Notes under the pieces: model-generated
What the model saw: only the letters and a program-made list of their open reading frames with translations
Told to the model about the DNA's origin: nothing
Databases searched by the model: none
Part shown: positions 7,762 to 11,592 of the stretch, piece by piece
Numbering within the stretch: the stretch's first letter is position 1
Layout: every line of letters starts with the position of its first letter
Made by a program: the position numbers and the translations under genes
NCBI GenBank assembly: GCA_003024985.2
Contig: PXIH01S0012258.1
Direction: 5' to 3' (one strand)
DNA: 11,592 bases
Source of the DNA: Euperipatoides rowelli
Taxonomy: Eukaryota; Onychophora; Udeonychophora; Euonychophora; Peripatopsidae

Positions 7762-8479
7762 TTTTACTTTTAATTTTAGATTTACACATTTTTGCAAAAT
7801 GATTTTTATTTTTACACTTAGCACATACCTTTCATTCAGCAGGGCACATCCTTCTAAGATGATTGTATCCACACTTATTGCATTGACTTCTTATATTATT
7901 CGAAAATTTCCTATTTTGCCGTTGTACTTTATGTACAGCAACTTCCTCTAGTGCTCTGTGTGACGACATTAGTTTTATTTGTTCATGTAATGTTTCGCTG
8001 GCTCTGCACATTTCTATAACTCTGGCTAAATTTGGTGATTCACTGACCAACCTTTCTTTTAGACTTCTATTTGTTATGCCGAACACAATTCTGTCTCTGA
8101 TAAGACTTTCAGTTTGATTTCCGAATTCACAAGTTTTTGCTAACGTGCACAGTTCTGTTGCATATTGATCGATAGTTTCAAGTTCTCCTTTCTTCATTTC
8201 CCAAAATTTGTATCTCTCAAAAACTATATTTTTTTTGGCTCACAATATGCTTGAAATTTGGCAATAACCTCATCATATCAGTGGCAAACTCAAATGTGTT
8301 GTAAATTTGCAGCGCATTGACACCAATGGTGTATAACAAAATGGTGATTTTTACTTCGTCAGGTTTAGCGCTTGCTTCATGGCTTGCATGTACAACTCAT
8401 GTTGTTGTTTCCATGTAGCCCAATTTTCGTTTAGGTTTCCCACTAATTTTAATGGTCTAGGTGGATTCAATTTGTCCAT
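7733..8479 (-). pseudogene. gag: gypsy gag with two zinc knuckles (disrupted)
   Basis: The start is Met at 8477-8479, giving MDKLNPPRPLKLVGNLNENW, the usual N-terminus of Mag/K02A2.6-type Gag; it lies 10 bases from the primer binding site. A longer open frame reaching 8584 runs into the LTR and is spurious. A frameshift near 8368 moves to KPDEVKITILLYTIG; another lies between about 8220 and 8200 before KKGELETIDQYATEL and LIRDRIVFGI. The nucleocapsid has CNKCGYNHLRRMC (C-x2-C-x3-H-x4-C), an in-frame TGA at about 7832-7834, then CAKCKNKNHFAKMC (a regular CCHC). The frame ends at TAA 7733-7735. pol lies in the +1 frame relative to this part of gag, which may reflect a recoding site or another indel. 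Confidence 0.85.
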
Positions 8480-8488
8480 TTTCTGTGA

Positions 8489-8503
8489 CAACTCCTGACA
8501 CCA
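8489..8503 (-). other. Primer binding site of the gypsy element
   Basis: The minus strand reads TGGTGTCAGGAGTTG directly after the LTR end ...TTACA. It begins TGG, the complement of a tRNA CCA end, and closely resembles the TGGTGTCAGAAGTGG site found in many gypsy elements and attributed to a tRNA-Leu-type primer. It lies 10 bases upstream of the gag ATG. Confidence 0.75.
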
Positions 8504-8540
8504 TGTAATGAGCAGAAGTAGATGAAATACAGCGGTTATG
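8504..8540 (-). repeat. 5' LTR remnant (about 37 bp)
   Basis: On the minus strand the sequence before the primer binding site ends in CA, so on the plus strand it starts TGTAATGAGCAG, the usual TG...CA LTR border. LTR-like sequence is lost at about 8540, where CACTTCCGGTTTCC of repeat array B begins. No matching 3' LTR is visible in the window. Confidence 0.6.
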
Positions 8541-9320
8541 GAACACTTCCGGTTTCCAGTTTGGCCACTTCTGGTTCTGGTCACGTTTCTTATAGGTTTA
8601 AGGGCATTTTAACTGGAAGTGATGTCAACTGATGCTATATTATGATGCATTATGGGTAATATATGTCCCACAATGCATTGCAAAATCCAAGATGGCCGAC
8701 TTCTGGTTCCTATTTTATACAGGTTTAGGGCTATTTAAGACCAGAAGTGACCTAATTTCAGACTTCTGATTCCTGTCCTATTGTCTTAGGTTCTGGAAAA
8801 CCTTGCCATAATGCATTGCAAAAATCCAAGATGGCTGACTTCCGTATCCGGTTATTCCGTTAAATGCCCCTCCCACTCTGGATTAACTGGCACAAGATGG
8901 CGGATTTCCATTTCCTGTTCTATTGTCTTAGGTTCTAGAACACATATTACCCATAAGCCATTACAAAATCCAAAATGGCCAACCTCCAGTTCTATTGTCT
9001 TAGGTTCTAAAACACATTACCCATAAGGCATTGCAAATCCAAGTTGACTTCCGGTTCCTGTTCTATTGTCTTAGGTTCTGGAACACATTACCCATAAGGC
9101 ATTGCAAATCCAAGATGGCGGATGCCTAAAACACTATCTATAAGGCATTGCAAATCTAAGATGGCGGATGTCTAAAACACATTACCCATAAGGCATTGTA
9201 AAACCAAGATGGCGGATGTCTAAAACACATTGACCATAAGGCATTGCAAATTCAGGATGGTGGATGTCTAAAACACATTACCCATCATGTAATATCCAAA
9301 ATGGCAGGCATCTTAACTGA
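8541..9320 (+). repeat. Repeat array B, block 1: composite promoter-like units
   Basis: Units of about 45-75 bp repeat with drift. The common order is AACACATTACCCATAAGGCA, TTGCAAATCCAAGATGGCGG, then ACTTCCGGTTCC and TTCTATTGTCTTAGGTTC. At least eight copies of the ATTACCCATAA..GCATTGCAAA part occur, the last five (about 9077-9290) with a tight period near 45-48 bp. At 8646-8677 TGCATTATGGG and CCCACAATGCA form an inverted pair with one mismatch. Open frames here (for example 8811-9026) are repeat shadows. Confidence 0.85.
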
Positions 9321-9800
9321 GCATGCACAAAAACTTAGAAAATATTTTTCAAAATTTTTTTTTTATTTATTTATTCAAAATGGCGGACGGTGGCCATCTT
9401 GGATGCGCATGCGCGAAAACTTAGACAAAAAATTTTGAATTTTTTTTTTTTAAATTTATTCAAAATGGTGGACAGTGGCCATCTTGGATGGCGCATGCAC
9501 AAAAATTTAGAAATTTTTTGAAAAATTTTTTTTTTTAATTATTAAAAATGACGAACAAAATGGCAGATGGTGGCCATCTTGGTAAAAACTTAGAAAAAAA
9601 AATCGAATTTTTTTTTTTTAATTTATTCAAAATGGAGGATGGTGGCCATCTTGGATGGCACATGCGCAAAAACTTAGAAAAAAAAATTCGAATTTTTTTT
9701 TTAATTTATTTAAAATGGTGAACAAAATGGCGGATGGTGGCCATCTTGGATGCGCATGCGCGAAAACTTAGAAATTTTTTTAAAAAAAGTTAAAATTTTA
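9321..9800 (+). repeat. Repeat array B, block 2: 72-95 bp units with NRF1-like palindromes
   Basis: Five units carry TGGCCATCTTGG at 9391, 9476, 9571, 9643 and 9738 (spacings 85, 95, 72, 95). Each unit has CAAAATGG upstream and GCCATCTTGG downstream, forming a short inverted pair. In most units a GCGCATGCGC-type word follows, at 9404-9415, 9491-9500, 9658-9667 and 9751-9762, two of them the perfect TGCGCATGCGCG. The units then share AAAACTTAGAAA and a long A/T tract with TTTATTCAAAATGG. Confidence 0.85.
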
Positions 9801-9852
9801 AAAAAATGTTCAAATCATGTTGTACCCGAGAGTTGTATTGTCTTAGACATGT

Positions 9853-10098
9853 AGAATATGGGGTTCAAATGATAAGCTTGTAACTTATCAGATGTGGTCA
9901 CCATGGACCCCTAAAAAATCGAAAAATATAAATAATGCTCAGATTAAGTTGTACTTTGAGATTTATGTTATAATGGGGTTGAAAGGTAAGCTTGTAACTT
10001 ATCAGGTGTGGTCACCATGGACCCCTAAAAAATTGAAAAATATAAATAATGCTCAGATTAAGTTGCACTTTGAGATTTGTGTTATACTTCGAGATTAA
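9853..10098 (+). repeat. 114-bp tandem repeat, two copies plus fragments
   Basis: AAGCTTGTAACTTATCA starts at 9874 and 9988, and GTGGTCACCATGGACCCCTA and AATAATGCTCAGATTAAGTT recur at the same 114-bp distance with very few differences. Because 114 is a multiple of three, a 68-codon frame (9892-10098) stays open and encodes the same 38 residues twice. I see no sign that it is translated. Degenerate partial copies flank it (9815-9852 and 10085-10125). Confidence 0.85.
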
Positions 10099-10215
10099 TG
10101 TTGTACTAGAGGTCTAGAATATATCTTAAAAATTTCAAGTCCGTAGCGTATTCGATGTGGCTACTAGAATAGATCGTTTTTTAATAGCCTACTGCAATCA
10201 CCACCTATGCAATTA
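10099..10215. other. Spacer between tandem repeat and second gypsy element
   Basis: AT-rich, with a decayed third repeat copy at its start. No LTR or gene is recognised, so the second gypsy element appears 5'-truncated inside gag near 10200. Confidence 0.4.
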
Positions 10216-10314
10216 CACTCATTTTTTAATATAAAATACCGAGATTATGGATGCAGAAATTGTAAAAAAAAAGGACATTTGGTGGCAGTATGCAGGTCAT
10301 AAAAGTTGGAAAAT
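10216..10314 (+). pseudogene. gag: gag nucleocapsid remnant with a CCHC knuckle
   Basis: CRNCKKKGHLVAVC at 10252-10293 is a perfect C-x2-C-x4-H-x4-C zinc knuckle. Just before it, HSFFNIKYRDYG resembles the end of a preceding knuckle of the C-x2-C-x3-H-x4-C kind whose last Cys is replaced by Ile. A TAA follows two residues after the knuckle and a second at about 10343. Gag upstream of this point is missing. Confidence 0.7.
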
Positions 10315-10373
10315 GGCACGGATAAAAAAGTAATTGATAAGCCCTAATGGAATAAAAACCACTGCATAATTTT

Positions 10374-11592
10374 GTGGATTATGAAAATGAACCAGAGTCG
10401 AGTGCATTGATGTTTCATATGGACAAGCAGGGTGAAAAGCCAGTGGTAATAAAGATGTGTGTGGAAGGTAAGTCTTTAGAAATGGAGCTTGATACAGGAT
10501 CTGCTATTTCAGCGATTTCGAGTGAATTATATAAGAGAAAATTTAGCAACTTAATACTGAAGTCAAATAGTTTAATATTAAAAAGTTATACTGGGGATGT
10601 AATAGTACCAAAAGGAATAATTAAAGTTAAATTGGTACAAAAAAAGGAACAATTGCTAGATTTGTACGTGATACCAGGTGGTGGGAGGCCATTATTGGGT
10701 AGGGATTGGTTAGCAAGATTAAATATGGAAATTTCTATAATGGGACATATTGGTTTTAAAAATGATTTGGAAGAGTTACTGAATGTTTTTTCTAATGTTT
10801 TTGCTGAAGGGCTGGGAACATTTTCCAAAGGTACTATAAAATTAAATATTGTGAAAGAGGCTGTTCCTAAATACTCTAAAGCAAGAGTGTTGCCTTTTGC
10901 GTTGTGTAATAAAGTAGAAAGTGGGTTAACAAGGTTAATAAATGAAGGAATCATATATGCTGTGGAGAATAGTGAGTTGGCTACTCCAATTGTTCCAATA
11001 TTAAAGAAAGGATAACCGTGTTAGGATATTTGGTGATTATAAGATCACTATTAACCCACAAATGTTAATTGACAAGTACCCTTTGTTTAGGATTGAAGAT
11101 TTGTTTGTAGGATTACAAGGGGGAAAACAATTTAGTACTCTTGACCTAAAAAGGCCTATCAGCAAATTTTGTTGCATGATGATTCTAAACAATATGTCAC
11201 AATTAATTCCCATAAAGGGTTGTTTCGATATAACAGATTACCATATGGGGTGGCTTCAGCCCCGGGTTCGTTCCAGAGAATCATGGAACAGTTGTTACAG
11301 GGTTTAGAGGCTGTGGTGTGCTTCTATTTACTGGGAAAGATGAAAGAGAACATTTGAATAGGTTACAAAAAGTGTTAACAAGGTTAAATGATAGCAGGTT
11401 GAGGGTGGCCAGGGATAAATGTGTTTTTTTTTTTCAAACCATCAATTACACATTTAGGGTATGTGATTGACCATGAGGGATTACATACCACACCAGTAAA
11501 GGTGAAAGCAATTCAGGAAGCTCCGGCACCAAAGGATGTATCACAATTAAAAGCATTTCTGGGATTGGTGAATTTTTATGGTAAGTTCATAC
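10374..11592 (+). pseudogene. pol: gypsy pol: protease and reverse transcriptase (disrupted, partial)
   Basis: The Met at 10374 is only where the open frame begins. The protease has LDTGSAISAIS with its Asp at 10491-10493 and RPLLGRDWL about 67 residues later. The RT starts with VFAEGLGTF and LINEGIIYAVENSELATP. Breaks, in order: an extra G at about 11010-11011 that creates an early stop; a missing base at about 11153 just after motif A (STLDLKR); a short deletion at about 11323-11328 that removes the Asp-Asp of the YxDD motif, as CFY is followed directly by the GKxERE region; and an indel by the 11-T run at 11424-11434. In the recovered frame SITHLGYVIDHEGL and SQLKAFLGLVNFYG follow to the window edge. 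RNase H and integrase lie outside. Confidence 0.85.

Larger units (their letters stand above)
5931..8540 (-). mobile_element. Ty3/gypsy LTR retrotransposon (Mag-like), 3'-truncated
   Basis: On the minus strand, in order: a 5' LTR stub, primer binding site, gag, protease, reverse transcriptase and RNase H, then an abrupt end near 6008. Integrase proper and the 3' LTR are missing. RICMDPRDLNKA and YKMPT in the RT point to the Mag branch of Ty3/gypsy. The 5' LTR is itself cut at about 8540 by repeat array B. The element cannot move on its own. Confidence 0.85.
10216..11592 (+). mobile_element. Second Ty3/gypsy element (K02A2.6-like), truncated at the 5' side
   Basis: The plus strand carries the end of gag, protease and part of RT, running off the window. 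GGKQFSTLDLKR, LFRYNRLPYGVASAPGSFQR and LKAFLGLVNFYGKFI are typical of the K02A2.6-like branch and differ clearly from the minus-strand element, so these are two independent insertions. Confidence 0.85.

Noticed and set aside
7740-7765. A-rich run near the gag-pol overlap as a -1 frameshift slippery site
   Set aside because: pol lies in the +1 frame relative to gag here, and the A AAA AAC word is not in the phase required for -1 slippage.
8504-8584. Gag start at the 5' end of the longer open frame (8584)
   Set aside because: That extension passes through the primer binding site and LTR stub; the Met at 8479 begins the conserved Gag sequence.
9077-9300. Regular 45-48 bp repeats as a CRISPR array
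   Set aside because: There are no unique spacers between identical repeats; the whole unit is repeated with drift, in eukaryotic DNA next to retrotransposons.
9892-10098. 68-codon frame as a real repeat protein
   Set aside because: It is open because the repeat length is divisible by three; no start context or family resemblance.
10586-10954. 122-codon minus-strand frame
   Set aside because: It is antisense to the clear protease/RT coding sequence of the second gypsy element.
1-11592. tRNA, rRNA or other structured RNA genes
   Set aside because: I looked for the conserved tRNA boxes and long G/C stems and found none I could support by eye.

Overview
This window looks like repeat-rich nuclear DNA from an animal, probably an invertebrate and possibly an arthropod. 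The base composition is AT-rich. It holds decayed retrotransposons in both orientations, long intergenic tandem repeats, a TATA/CCAAT promoter and a clean spliceosomal intron. I see no bacterial operons, ribosome binding sites, rRNA, tRNA or CRISPR. I could not identify the species.

Layout: (1) 1-2046, minus strand: the 3' two-thirds of a LINE ORF2 (reverse transcriptase, tail domain, CCHC finger, stop codon, AATAAA signal), broken by frameshifts and cut at its 5' side. (2) About 2050-2700: repeat array A, built from short motifs resembling ETS, ZNF143/Staf, YY1 and nuclear-receptor half-sites. (3) 2700-4560: AT-rich DNA without a recognisable gene, including divergent tandem repeats of about 272 bp and a 19-A run. 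(4) 4599-5966, plus strand: the only plausible ordinary gene. It has an inverted repeat, five ATTGG (reverse CCAAT) boxes, a TATA box, a leader exon, a 389-bp intron with a duplication inside it, and an open frame of 162 codons. That frame encodes a small protein with two SUMO-interaction-like motifs and a proline-rich tail. (5) 5931-8540, minus strand: a Ty3/gypsy (Mag-like) element running from a 5' LTR stub and primer binding site through gag, protease, RT and RNase H. It ends in a short integrase-like fragment of apparently different origin. (6) 8541-9800: repeat array B, related to array A, with a second block carrying palindromic NRF1-like sites and paired YY1-like sites. (7) 9853-10098: a 114-bp tandem repeat. 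(8) 10216-11592, plus strand: a second, different Ty3/gypsy element (K02A2.6-like) with several frameshifts and a deletion at the RT catalytic Asp-Asp. It runs off the window.

None of the three retroelements can be autonomous as seen here. The most interesting signals are the repeat family built from the core motifs of housekeeping promoters, and the compact intron-containing gene for an acidic/proline-rich protein that ends at a retrotransposon junction.
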